Source: an uncultured Eubacterium sp. (lineage in GTDB: Bacteria; Bacillota; Clostridia; Lachnospirales; Lachnospiraceae). Taken from it: a stretch of 64,000 nucleotides of DNA. Position numbers and translations under genes: made by a program. The stretch lies in contig CAJUBQ010000005.1 in NCBI GenBank assembly GCA_910584595.1, positions 28,784-92,783 of the forward strand, given 5' to 3'. The notes beneath the pieces were generated by a model that saw nothing but the letters and a program-made list of their open reading frames with translations, searched no databases and had not been told where the DNA came from. Shown piece after piece: positions 1 to 7,969 of this stretch (its first letter is position 1; each line of letters opens with the position of its first letter).

Positions 1-1
1 A

Positions 2-757
2 CATAAAGATTATTTTAAACAGGAAACCACAGAATTTAGGACTAGGGATATCATTGTTGAATCCAGTCATATTATGGAGCTTTTATCAAAAGATAAGATA
101 CTTGTAGATGATGTATGCGATTATAAGAAATACCCTATTGCAGACAATTCATCCCCAAAATTATCAGCAGATAGATTAGAATATACTTTGTCAAGTGGAA
201 TGACATTTACAAAGGAATGGAGTATTCATGATGTTGCAGATATGTATAGAAATTTAATTATTTTGAATAATGAGGAGGGGAATCCAGAAATTGCATTTCA
301 ATCTCAAAAAAAGGCAGAGAAATTTGTAAGTGGTGCAAGCAAAATGTGGTCATTGTTTCAAAGTAATGAAGATAAGATAGTAATGCAGTTTTTTGCAGAT
401 ATTATAGCATATATAATTAATTGTGGAATTATAGAAGAAGAAGATTTATATAGATATTCGGAATCAGAAATTATTAGTTTTATTGAAAATTGTGGTGTCA
501 AAGAGATACAAGATGCTTTTTATTGTTTTAGAAATGCTACACATATTTGTGAAGGGGATTTTCCTCCTTTTGAGCATTATTCAGTTAGCATTGATGTGAA
601 AAAAAGATATATTAATCCACTAGTTATGCAAACAAGACTGGATGTAATATCAGAAAAAGCAAAAAAAATCATTTATGATTCAATAAATATTAATAGACCG
701 ACATATGCATGGTTTGGGTTTGATTTGCAGGCAAATACATTAAAAAATTGGGAATAA
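2..757 (+). CDS. HD-domain phosphohydrolase-like protein, C-terminal part (5' end outside window)
   Basis: The reading frame is open from base 2 with no stop, so the gene begins upstream of the window; the first internal ATG is at 74. About 251 residues are visible. The stretch YPIADNSSPKLSADRLEYTL (encoded near 130-195) resembles the conserved ADRLEYT-type segment of a Firmicutes HD-superfamily hydrolase family related to COG1078. The metal-binding HD motif itself would lie upstream and cannot be seen. The family is expected to hydrolyse nucleotides or phosphoesters, but the substrate is unknown. The gene is clearly more AT-rich than the yicC block that follows and is separated from it by over 300 bases. 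This suggests it belongs to a different, possibly acquired, segment. The family call is from memory of related proteins and is moderate. Confidence 0.55.
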   Translation, partial: HKDYFKQETTEFRTRDIIVESSHIMELLSKDKILVDDVCDYKKYPIADNSSPKLSADRLEYTLSSGMTFTKEWSIHDVADMYRNLIILNNEEGNPEIAFQSQKKAEKFVSGASKMWSLFQSNEDKIVMQFFADIIAYIINCGIIEEEDLYRYSESEIISFIENCGVKEIQDAFYCFRNATHICEGDFPPFEHYSVSIDVKKRYINPLVMQTRLDVISEKAKKIIYDSININRPTYAWFGFDLQANTLKNWE

Positions 758-1094
758 AAGTTGGAAATAAATCCATATTGAGGAGTTTGTCAATGGATAT
801 AGAAGATTAGCGAAACAGCTGTAGATAACAATATCTCATCGTAACATGAGGGAAAAGGACGTATATTTTGTTTCCGAGACGAGGATTCGATGCCCCATCT
901 GGAAAAATAATACACTTTTAAAGCAAGGTTTGGTCTAAAGAACAGAACCGTGAAATTATAAAATATTTTCAAATTTTTCCAAGAAAAAATTGACTAATAA
1001 CATTCAAATGTCTATAATAAGAATGTCTATGCAAATATAAGCAAAAAGAAAGCAACTCAAAATCGGTAATCCCAATGTGGAGGGAACAAAGATT
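758..1094. other. intergenic region between HD-type gene and yicC
   Basis: This stretch has no credible gene. It holds a sigma-A promoter at 990-1018, which is listed separately. A weak imperfect inverted repeat lies near 880-925 (TTTCC ... GGAAA). I looked for a tRNA or attachment site there because GATTCGATGC resembles a T-loop, but no T-stem or acceptor stem can be drawn. Confidence 0.6.
990..1018 (+). promoter_or_regulatory. sigma-A promoter for yicC-remA-rpoZ
   Basis: TTGACT at 990-995 and TATAAT at 1013-1018 are separated by exactly 17 bases. The -10 box is perfect and the -35 box has one mismatch. The promoter lies about 77 bases upstream of the yicC start and fits transcription of the yicC operon. 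Confidence 0.7.
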
Positions 1095-1973
1095 ATGATA
1101 AAGAGCATGACCGGGTTTGGCAGATACGAGGCTGTCAAAGACAAGATGAAGATTACGGTAGAGATGAGGGCGGTCAATCATAGATATTTGGATATCAGTG
1201 TCCGAATACCGAAAAAACTCAGTAATTTTGAAAGCGCCATTCGCATGATTTTAAAAGAATATATTCAAAGGGGCAAAGTAGATGTTTTTGTCTCTTATGA
1301 AGATTTTTCTGAAACGGAATGTGCGTTGTGCTATAATGAGCTTCTTGCCGGAGAGTATTTGAAATATCTGCGTCAGATGGCAGAAACGTTTCAGGTCAGG
1401 GATGATATTACGGTTAGTACACTGGCCAGGTTCCCGGATGTTTTTACGATGCAGGAGCAGGACGCGGATGAGACACAGTTAAAAGAAGCATTGGAAGAAG
1501 CTGTGCGCAAAGCTGCCGAATTATTTGTGGATTCCAGGACGAAAGAAGGGGAAAATCTGAAAAATGACCTTTTGGGAAAGCTGGATGAGATGCTGGAAGA
1601 CGTTTGTTTTATCGAGGAGCATTCTCCGCAGATTATTGAGCAGTATCATGAAAAGTTAAAAGCAAAGGTAAAAGAACTTCTTGGAGATAAGCAGTTAGAT
1701 GAAAGCCGTATTGCGGCAGAAGTTACGATCTATGCAGATAAAGTCTGTGTAGATGAGGAAATCGTTCGTTTGCGCAGCCATATTGAATCCGTTCAAAAAG
1801 AACTGCTGACAGGCGGAAGCATTGGGAGAAAGCTGGATTTTATTGCACAGGAGATGAACCGTGAGGCAAATACGATTTTATCAAAGACGAGTGATCTTGC
1901 GGTATCGGATACCGGCATTGAGTTAAAGACCTCGATTGAGAAAGTGCGGGAACAGATCCAAAATATTGAGTAA
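1095..1973 (+). CDS. yicC: YicC family protein (endoribonuclease-type)
   Basis: This 292-residue protein starts MIKSMTGFGR, the hallmark N-terminus of the YicC/YloC family. The start at 1095 is preferred over an in-frame ATG at 1077 because a GGAGGG ribosome site lies at about 1079-1084. The C-terminal third (DUF1732) carries the conserved stretch GRKLDFIAQEMNREANT. Family members have been linked to RNA degradation and stationary-phase survival, and some have endoribonuclease activity. The gene is first in an operon with remA and rpoZ, a common arrangement in Clostridia. Length and motifs are typical and nothing is broken. Confidence 0.93.
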   Translation: MIKSMTGFGRYEAVKDKMKITVEMRAVNHRYLDISVRIPKKLSNFESAIRMILKEYIQRGKVDVFVSYEDFSETECALCYNELLAGEYLKYLRQMAETFQVRDDITVSTLARFPDVFTMQEQDADETQLKEALEEAVRKAAELFVDSRTKEGENLKNDLLGKLDEMLEDVCFIEEHSPQIIEQYHEKLKAKVKELLGDKQLDESRIAAEVTIYADKVCVDEEIVRLRSHIESVQKELLTGGSIGRKLDFIAQEMNREANTILSKTSDLAVSDTGIELKTSIEKVREQIQNIE

Positions 1974-1997
1974 GAAGTTTGGTTAAGGTGATCTGCA

Positions 1998-2255
1998 ATG
2001 TCAAAGTTAATGAATATCGGATTTGGGAATGTCGTTAATACAGATAAAATTTTATGTATCATTACCCCGGACTCAGCTCCGGCAAAACGCCAGGTTCAGC
2101 GGGCAAAAGAGGAAAACAGGCTGATTGACGCTACGCAGGGACGCCGTACAAGATCGGTTATTTTTACGGTTAATCAGGTCGTAATTATTTCTGCGCTACA
2201 GCCGGATACGCTTGCCGGCCGTTTTGGAAATGAGGAACGCATATTGGAAAAATAA
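1998..2255 (+). CDS. remA: RemA-like extracellular matrix regulator (DUF370)
   Basis: The 85-residue protein matches the DUF370/RemA family throughout, with N-terminal MNIGFGN, central LIDATQGRRTR and C-terminal ALQPDTLAGRF. In Bacillus subtilis RemA is a DNA-binding activator of biofilm matrix and osmoprotection operons. In Clostridia the gene is usually coupled to yicC as here, with a 24-base gap. GGTGA just upstream of the ATG is a weak ribosome site. In many relatives gmk follows directly; here only 70 bases separate it from rpoZ and no gmk is present. Confidence 0.92.
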   Translation: MSKLMNIGFGNVVNTDKILCIITPDSAPAKRQVQRAKEENRLIDATQGRRTRSVIFTVNQVVIISALQPDTLAGRFGNEERILEK

Positions 2256-2325
2256 TGGAATACAGATGGTAACAGACTGAATTTATATAGAGTGTTACAG
2301 CAGATTGGAAAGGAGATCAATTAAT

Positions 2326-2676
2326 ATGATACATCCATCTTATGTGGAATTAATGCAGGTTGTAAACAGTGACCAGACAGAGATCGGGGAAGAACCGGTC
2401 ATTAACAGCAGGTATTCGATTGTAATTGCTACAGCCAAACGTGCCAGACAGATTATTGGCGGAGATGAGCCGATGATTGCAAAAGCTGCAGGCAGAAAGC
2501 CTTTATCTGTTGCCGTACAGGAGCTATACGAAGGGAAAGTAAAGATCGTCGGAGAGGATGATATGGCAGATAAAGTGAATGAGGAGAGTGAGGGGAGCGA
2601 AACAAACGAAAGCAGTGGAATAAGCAATAGCGCCGGGATTTCAGAAATTACGCAGGAATATGCAGAGCATGAATAG
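2326..2676 (+). CDS. rpoZ: RNA polymerase omega subunit
   Basis: The 116-residue protein has the omega signature (NSRYSIVIATAKRARQI, then KPLSVAVQELYEGKVKI). The start at 2326 (MIHPSYVEL) is chosen because AAAGGAG lies at about 2309-2314; the longer frame from 2305 would begin inside that site. Omega stabilises the beta-prime subunit during RNA polymerase assembly. The C-terminal tail of about 45 residues is acidic and Ser/Asn-rich and probably disordered. The gene is followed by a strong terminator hairpin. Confidence 0.93.
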   Translation: MIHPSYVELMQVVNSDQTEIGEEPVINSRYSIVIATAKRARQIIGGDEPMIAKAAGRKPLSVAVQELYEGKVKIVGEDDMADKVNEESEGSETNESSGISNSAGISEITQEYAEHE

Positions 2677-2703
2677 CTGCTTATTTGTGTGATTGAAACA
2701 GAG

Positions 2704-2730
2704 GGTTGTGCGGCAGGCACAACCTTTTTT
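2704..2730 (+). terminator. rho-independent terminator after rpoZ
   Basis: A perfect 7-bp stem, GGTTGTG (2704-2710) with CACAACC (2718-2724), has a 7-base loop and is followed by TTTTTT (2725-2730). It lies between rpoZ and rimO and should end or attenuate the yicC-remA-rpoZ transcript. Confidence 0.85.
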
Positions 2731-2750
2731 ACAAGGAGAAGGTTTTTATT

Positions 2751-4100
2751 ATGGAAGAAATGGACGTTAACAGCATATTTTTTGTTTCACTTGGATGTGA
2801 TAAAAATTTGGTAGATTCCGAGTTTATGCTCGGAACGCTGCAGGAAAACGGCTGGATGATTACGGATGATGAAAAAACGGCGGATATTATTATCGTCAAT
2901 ACTTGTTGTTTTATTCATGATGCCAAAGAAGAAAGTATCCAGACGATTCTTGAAATGGCAGATTATAAAAAAACGGGCAAATGTAAGGGACTGCTTGTGA
3001 CAGGCTGTTTGGCGCAGCGTTATCAGCAGGAAATACGCAAGGAAATACCGGAGGTGGATGCTGTCCTGGGCACGAATTCTTATGCTGACCTTGTACATGC
3101 TTTACAAGAAGTATTAAAAGGCAGGACGTATGAAAATTTTCAAACGTTAGAAACGATACCAGGGCAGATGCATCACAAAAGAAGTGTTACAACAGGCGGA
3201 CACTATGCTTATCTTAAAATCGCAGAGGGATGCAACAAGCATTGTACGTACTGTATCATTCCGTCGATTCGCGGCAATTACCGCAGCATTCCGATGAAAG
3301 AACTGCTTTGGCAGGCAGAGCAGTTAGCAGAAGCAGGCGTGAAAGAACTGATTTTGGTTGCTCAGGAAACGACATTGTATGGGACAGACTTATATGGAGA
3401 AAAATCATTATACAAGCTTTTAGATGAATTGAATCAGGTAAAAGGGCTGCGCTGGATCCGTATTTTATATTGTTATCCTGAAGAAATTGACGACAGGCTG
3501 ATAGCGGCGATCAAAAGAAATGAAAAAGTCTGCCATTATCTGGACATGCCGATTCAGCATTCAAATGATGAGATTTTACGGCGTATGGGACGACGGACAA
3601 GCAAACAGGATATTCAAAATATTGTAGCAAAATTACGCAGGGAAATACCGGACATCTGTCTGCGGACAACTCTTATTTGCGGATTTCCGGGAGAAACGCA
3701 GGCACAGCATGAAGAGCTGATGGAATTTATCAATGAAATGGAATTTGATCGTCTGGGAGCTTTCACATATTCACCGGAAGAGGGGACTGCTGCAGCTGAA
3801 TTTCCGGAGCAGGTCGAAGAGGAGATCAAGCTTACCTGGCAGGAAGAAGTCATGGAACTGGAGCAGGAAATTATTTTTGACAAGACTGCAGATATGAAAG
3901 ATCAGATCATTTGGGCATTGGTAGAAGGAAAACTTTCCGATGAAAATATTTATGTGGCAAGAACATACCGTGATGCGCCGGATATTGACGGTTATGTGTT
4001 TATATCAGATGCAGATACAGAGCTTCTGACCGGGGATTTTGTCAAGGTACGTATTACGGGTTCTTTGGATTACGATCTGACGGCGGAATATCTGCCATAA
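2751..4100 (+). CDS. rimO: ribosomal protein S12 methylthiotransferase RimO
   Basis: This 449-residue protein has the methylthiotransferase layout. The N-terminal UPF0004 domain has cluster cysteines C16, C52 and C86; the radical SAM domain has C161-x3-C165-x2-C168 (GCNKHCTYC); a C-terminal TRAM domain follows. RimO adds a methylthio group to an aspartate of ribosomal protein S12 using two iron-sulfur clusters and SAM. The start at 2751 follows AAGGAGA (2733-2739); an upstream GTG at 2706 lies inside the terminator hairpin and is rejected. The gene is followed by pgsA, as is usual in Clostridia. Confidence 0.95.
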   Translation: MEEMDVNSIFFVSLGCDKNLVDSEFMLGTLQENGWMITDDEKTADIIIVNTCCFIHDAKEESIQTILEMADYKKTGKCKGLLVTGCLAQRYQQEIRKEIPEVDAVLGTNSYADLVHALQEVLKGRTYENFQTLETIPGQMHHKRSVTTGGHYAYLKIAEGCNKHCTYCIIPSIRGNYRSIPMKELLWQAEQLAEAGVKELILVAQETTLYGTDLYGEKSLYKLLDELNQVKGLRWIRILYCYPEEIDDRLIAAIKRNEKVCHYLDMPIQHSNDEILRRMGRRTSKQDIQNIVAKLRREIPDICLRTTLICGFPGETQAQHEELMEFINEMEFDRLGAFTYSPEEGTAAAEFPEQVEEEIKLTWQEEVMELEQEIIFDKTADMKDQIIWALVEGKLSDENIYVARTYRDAPDIDGYVFISDADTELLTGDFVKVRITGSLDYDLTAEYLP

Positions 4101-4138
4101 GAGTCGGATCGCTATTTCTATATAAGGAGGGGGAGACT

Positions 4139-4681
4139 ATGAACCTGCCAAACAAACTTACGCTGCTGCGTGTAATCTTGATACCATTTTTTGTGTTTTT
4201 TTTGTTGGCGCCGGCTTTTGTGGATCAGGGAAAATATATTGCGACAGTCATTTTTATTGTGGCAAGCCTGACAGATCTGTTTGACGGAAAAATTGCACGA
4301 AAATACAATTTAGTGACAAATTTCGGCAAATTTATGGATCCGCTTGCGGATAAACTACTGGTATGTTCTGCACTGATTTGTCTTGTTGATATGAAAAAGC
4401 TTGCGTCCTGGATTGCAATTATCATTATTGCGAGAGAATTTATTATCAGCGGATTTCGTCTGATAGCAGCAGAACAGCAGATCGTGATTGCGGCAAGCTA
4501 TTGGGGTAAATTTAAAACTACGTTTCAGATGTTGATGATTATCGTATTAATTTTGGATATTCAAAATACTGCTTTTGTGGTCATTGGAGTCATTCTGACG
4601 TATGTTTCACTGGCTCTGACAGTAATATCATTGGTAGATTATCTGTATAAAAATAAAGAAGTTATGAAAGAGCAAAATTAA
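4139..4681 (+). CDS. pgsA: CDP-diacylglycerol-glycerol-3-phosphate 3-phosphatidyltransferase
   Basis: The 180-residue membrane protein carries the CDP-alcohol phosphotransferase signature D-G-x2-A-R-x8-G-x3-D-x3-D at residues 49-71 (DGKIAR ... GKFMDPLAD). It makes phosphatidylglycerol phosphate from CDP-diacylglycerol and glycerol 3-phosphate, the committed step to phosphatidylglycerol. Several hydrophobic helices are visible (about 10-27, 34-46, 80-115, 130-172). AAGGAGGGGG precedes the ATG. The position after rimO is the normal clostridial order. Confidence 0.95.
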   Translation: MNLPNKLTLLRVILIPFFVFFLLAPAFVDQGKYIATVIFIVASLTDLFDGKIARKYNLVTNFGKFMDPLADKLLVCSALICLVDMKKLASWIAIIIIAREFIISGFRLIAAEQQIVIAASYWGKFKTTFQMLMIIVLILDIQNTAFVVIGVILTYVSLALTVISLVDYLYKNKEVMKEQN

Positions 4682-4772
4682 AAATAAATAAAAATGTCTG
4701 ACTGGTTAGGATTTTTGATGGCTGGTTATGAAAATTAAAATAAAGATTTGAATAGTGGATGAAAGGGGAATT

Positions 4773-5273
4773 ATGAATAAAACATATGAAAAAGAACATT
4801 CACTGGAAGAACGCGTTGTGGCATTGTTAAAGCAGCGTGGATATACAGCTACTACGACAGAATCCTGTACCGGCGGTTTGCTGGCCGGAAGGCTGTTAAA
4901 TGCTGCAGGCGTCTCAGAAGTCTATAAAGAAGGATACATTACGTATTCGAATGAAGCAAAAATAAAACTGCTTGGCGTCTCTCCAAAGACATTAGAAGCA
5001 TATGGCGCAGTCAGCGAACAAACCGCACTGGAAATGGCACAGGGGGCAGCCAGACAGGCGGGAGCGCAGGCTGCGCTTGCAACAACCGGGATTGCCGGAC
5101 CGGATGGAGGAACTTTGGAAAAACCGGTAGGACTTGTCTATATTGGCTGCTATGTGAATCACGCTACTGCTGTAGAAGAACATGTGTTTGCCGGAGAACG
5201 CGCGCAGGTACGTAATCTGGCAGTAGAAGCTGCGCTGAATCTTCTGGAACGGATGCTATGCGCGAATATATAA
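4773..5273 (+). CDS. pncC: nicotinamide-nucleotide amidohydrolase, stand-alone CinA C-terminal domain
   Basis: This 166-residue protein consists only of the CinA C-terminal (PncC) domain. Conserved TTESCTGGLLAGRL, the YITYSNEAK stretch and TTGIAGPDGGT are all visible. The enzyme deamidates nicotinamide mononucleotide to nicotinic acid mononucleotide in pyridine nucleotide salvage. The start at 4773 follows AAAGGGGA (4762-4769); an upstream in-frame ATG at 4755 lacks a ribosome site. The N-terminal MoaB-like half of full CinA is absent, as in many bacteria. Confidence 0.9.
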   Translation: MNKTYEKEHSLEERVVALLKQRGYTATTTESCTGGLLAGRLLNAAGVSEVYKEGYITYSNEAKIKLLGVSPKTLEAYGAVSEQTALEMAQGAARQAGAQAALATTGIAGPDGGTLEKPVGLVYIGCYVNHATAVEEHVFAGERAQVRNLAVEAALNLLERMLCANI

Positions 5274-5291
5274 TAAAATCAGGAGTTAACT

Positions 5292-5846
5292 ATGAGAATT
5301 ATTGCAGGAACGGCCAGAAGTTTACCGCTAAGATCAATAGAAGGAAGAGATACGCGGCCGACAACAGACCGTATCAAAGAAACATTATTTAATATTCTTC
5401 AGTCAGGTATTGCGCAATGCAGTTTTTTAGATTTGTTTGCAGGAAGCGGCCAGATCGGGCTGGAAGCTTTAAGCAGGGGAGCCGCGCACGCAGTATTTGT
5501 GGAAAACAATAAAAAAGCCTGCGCCTGTATTGAGGAAAACATTCGATTTACCCGCTTTGAAGATCGATCCAGGCTGCTTGCAATGGATGTATTAAGTGCA
5601 TTGCGTACACTGGAAGGAAATGAGTCGTTTGATTATATATTTATGGATCCTCCGTATCGTAGTTTGATGGAACGGGAGGCGCTTGCATATCTGGCGTCAT
5701 CGTCGCTGTTAAAGGAAGATGCGGTCATTATCATCGAGGCGGCTATGGAAACAGATGTATCGTATCTGCAAGAGCTGGGGCTTGTGGCTGTAAGAGAAAA
5801 AAAATACAAAACAAATAAACACATATTTGTTTCAAAAGAGGTCTGA
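5292..5846 (+). CDS. rsmD: 16S rRNA (guanine966-N2)-methyltransferase RsmD
   Basis: The 184-residue protein shows the RsmD pattern: MRIIAGTARSLPL, RPTTDRIKETLFNIL, SAM-binding FLDLFAGSGQIGLEALSRGA (about residues 45-64) and catalytic DPPY. It methylates guanine 966 of 16S rRNA on the small-subunit precursor. AGGAG precedes the start at 5292. Its stop is two bases before the coaD start, so the two are probably translationally coupled. In many relatives recG lies directly upstream; here pncC does. Confidence 0.94.
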   Translation: MRIIAGTARSLPLRSIEGRDTRPTTDRIKETLFNILQSGIAQCSFLDLFAGSGQIGLEALSRGAAHAVFVENNKKACACIEENIRFTRFEDRSRLLAMDVLSALRTLEGNESFDYIFMDPPYRSLMEREALAYLASSSLLKEDAVIIIEAAMETDVSYLQELGLVAVREKKYKTNKHIFVSKEV

Positions 5847-5847
5847 T

Positions 5848-6342
5848 ATGAAAAGAGCAATCTATCCGGGCAGTTTCGATCCGGTTACAAAGGGGCACCT
5901 TGATATTATTGCACGTTCTTCGAGACTGGTAGATGAACTGGTCGTTGGTGTGCTGAACAACAGTGCAAAAAATGCATTGTTTTCCGTTACGGAACGTGTT
6001 AATATGTTAAAAGAACTGATGATAGACTTTCCGAATGTAACGGTGGATGCATTTGACGGACTTTTAGTAGATTATGCAAAACGGATAGACGCTGCGGTTA
6101 TAGTCCGTGGACTGCGCGCGGTAACTGATTTTGAGTATGAGCTGCAGATAGCGCAGACAAATCATGAAATCTATGCAGATATAGAAACCATTTTCCTGAC
6201 GACACGTTTGGAGTATGCTTATTTGAGTTCTACGATTGTGAAAGAAGTCGCATCCTACGGGGGAGATATTTCGCGTTTTCTGCCGCCGCAGATTGTTGCA
6301 CGCGTTTATGAGAAATATGGGATCAGGGATTTCGAGAAATAG
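5848..6342 (+). CDS. coaD: pantetheine-phosphate adenylyltransferase
   Basis: This 164-residue protein has the nucleotidyltransferase motif T14-x-G-H17 within YPGSFDPVTKGHLD and the C-terminal SSTIVKEVA motif. It transfers AMP from ATP to 4'-phosphopantetheine, the penultimate step of coenzyme A synthesis. The start at 5848 (MKRAIYPG) is set by homology and the AGAGG site in the end of rsmD; a frame start at 5827 would overlap rsmD needlessly. Length is typical. Confidence 0.96.
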   Translation: MKRAIYPGSFDPVTKGHLDIIARSSRLVDELVVGVLNNSAKNALFSVTERVNMLKELMIDFPNVTVDAFDGLLVDYAKRIDAAVIVRGLRAVTDFEYELQIAQTNHEIYADIETIFLTTRLEYAYLSSTIVKEVASYGGDISRFLPPQIVARVYEKYGIRDFEK

Positions 6343-6362
6343 AAGATTAAGGAGCATTGCTT

Positions 6363-6992
6363 ATGAGCAGTAAAATAGACCAAATTATAGAAGAAATAGA
6401 AGACTATATTGAAAGCTGCAAATTTCAGCCGCTTTCAAGTACAAGGATTCTGGTGAATAAAGAGGAAATGATGGAACTGATTGCCGAGCTGCGGCAGCGG
6501 ACGCCAGAGGAAGTAAAGCGTTATCAGAAGATGATAAGCAATAAAGAGGCTATTTTAGCAGATGCCCATGCAAAAGCAGATACTATTATTTCACAGGCGC
6601 AGTTCCAAAAAAATGAATTGGTCAAAGAACATGAAATTATGCAGCAGGCTTATGCGCAGGCCAACGAAGTTGTGTCCATTGCACAGCGGCAGGCACAGGA
6701 AATTATGGATCAGGCAACGAATGACGCCAATGAGATCAGGCTTGGCGCTATTGGATACGCAGATTCTTTATTAAACTCGATTGAGGAGCTTTTGAACGGA
6801 TCGCAAAGTATTTTTAAAACAAATTTTGCACAGTTGAGCGCGAATATGGAGCGTATGCTGGAAATTGTTTCTGCCAACAGAGCGGAGCTGGCTCCTTCTG
6901 AAATTTTCCAGGAATCAGGAGCGGCACAGCAGATGGAAGAGGTTCCTGAAGTTTCCGAAAATATGGAATCCATGCAGGAACCGGAGCAGTAG
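6363..6992 (+). CDS. coiled-coil protein resembling V-type ATPase subunit H / DivIVA-like
   Basis: This 209-residue protein is almost all helical. Residues 1-50 are a charged helix, about 50-125 are an alanine- and glutamine-rich coiled coil (AKADTIISQAQFQKNEL, ANEVVSIAQRQAQEIMDQAT), and a short acidic tail ends it. In Clostridia the gene after coaD is commonly annotated as an ATPase or DivIVA-like protein, and this matches in size and composition. No enzymatic motif is seen, so a structural role is inferred. The start at 6363 follows AAGGAG (6349-6354). It ends 18 bases from the convergent ylbJ. Confidence 0.75.
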   Translation: MSSKIDQIIEEIEDYIESCKFQPLSSTRILVNKEEMMELIAELRQRTPEEVKRYQKMISNKEAILADAHAKADTIISQAQFQKNELVKEHEIMQQAYAQANEVVSIAQRQAQEIMDQATNDANEIRLGAIGYADSLLNSIEELLNGSQSIFKTNFAQLSANMERMLEIVSANRAELAPSEIFQESGAAQQMEEVPEVSENMESMQEPEQ

Positions 6993-7010
6993 ATTTGTAA
7001 GGTATGACAA

Positions 7011-7922
7011 TTAGAAAAAGGCGACTGCAAGCAGAAAACTGATAGCTGTCTGTACCAGCCGGAAAATAAAATAAAAACGCATGGAAATACCGGTATTTTT
7101 TACCATGGAAGCAGTCTGGGCAAATCCGCTGAGCCCGCCAAAAGCAGTGATGCCTATGAGCAGCGGATATTTCAGGTTTACAGGATATGTATTGCTTTGT
7201 GCAACAACATGGATTCCATTGGTGATTTCCGTTATGGAAGTAAAGAAGAGATAAGCGCCTTCATTGTCTCCGGCCAAACGCATACATATTTGCGACAACA
7301 GCGAAAACAGCATGATATATCCGCCTAGTTTTAACAATGTTTCAAACCCGTTCATGATTCCGGCATCGATGATTTGAAAATTCAAATCAGATCCAGATGC
7401 CGTATTTTTTTTGAGCGGAAGCGGCTTTGCAAGGCGCAGCAGGAACAGTCCGCAAACGAGCGGAGGCAGATATAAAATAGCATAGGTAGTCCAGGTTTTA
7501 TCATAGATGCCAAGCGACGCGATTAATAAGTAGCTGCTGATAAATACCGGGCTGATATTGTTGCACATGGCGCACAAAATATTTGCTTCTTCTGATGTGA
7601 GCTTGCCTTCTTTCATCAAGTCAGCGGTTGTTTTGCTGCCCATTGGAAAGCCAAATAAAAAGCCGGATATGATAGGATAGGCAGCTTGCGGATGGTGGAA
7701 AAAAACGCGGTTTAATACCGGGCTGGCAGCGCATATCATATCATCCAGATAACCGGAATGAATGAGGATATTAGAAAATATTGTAAACGGCAGCAGGGCC
7801 GGCAGGATATTTTCATACCATAGGATAAGGCCGTTTGCGGCAGCTTTTACGCAGTCATCCGGATAAATTAATATGAATAGGATCAACAGCATGATAATAA
7901 ATATAGATAACCTTTTTTTCAT
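7011..7922 (-). CDS. ylbJ: sporulation integral membrane protein YlbJ
   Basis: The 303-residue polytopic protein matches the YlbJ family (nucleoside-recognition/Gate domain). It has an N-terminal signal-like helix, NILPALLPFTIFSNILIHSG, and SGFLFGFPMGSKTTADLM followed by CNNISPVF. YlbJ is needed for forespore development in Bacillus subtilis, so the organism probably can sporulate or descends from a sporulating line. The gene runs against its neighbours and is convergent with the coiled-coil gene. The ribosome site upstream of 7922 is weak, so the start is less certain. Confidence 0.88.
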   Translation of the reverse strand: MKKRLSIFIIMLLILFILIYPDDCVKAAANGLILWYENILPALLPFTIFSNILIHSGYLDDMICAASPVLNRVFFHHPQAAYPIISGFLFGFPMGSKTTADLMKEGKLTSEEANILCAMCNNISPVFISSYLLIASLGIYDKTWTTYAILYLPPLVCGLFLLRLAKPLPLKKNTASGSDLNFQIIDAGIMNGFETLLKLGGYIMLFSLLSQICMRLAGDNEGAYLFFTSITEITNGIHVVAQSNTYPVNLKYPLLIGITAFGGLSGFAQTASMVKNTGISMRFYFIFRLVQTAISFLLAVAFF

Positions 7923-7969
7923 GAGAGCACGTATTTTTTTTATTAGTATACGCGTCTATGGGAGGAAAC

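Noticed and set aside
860..930. tRNA-like or attachment-site-like stretch with GATTCGATGC
   Set aside because: The T-stem does not pair on either strand and no anticodon arm can be drawn.
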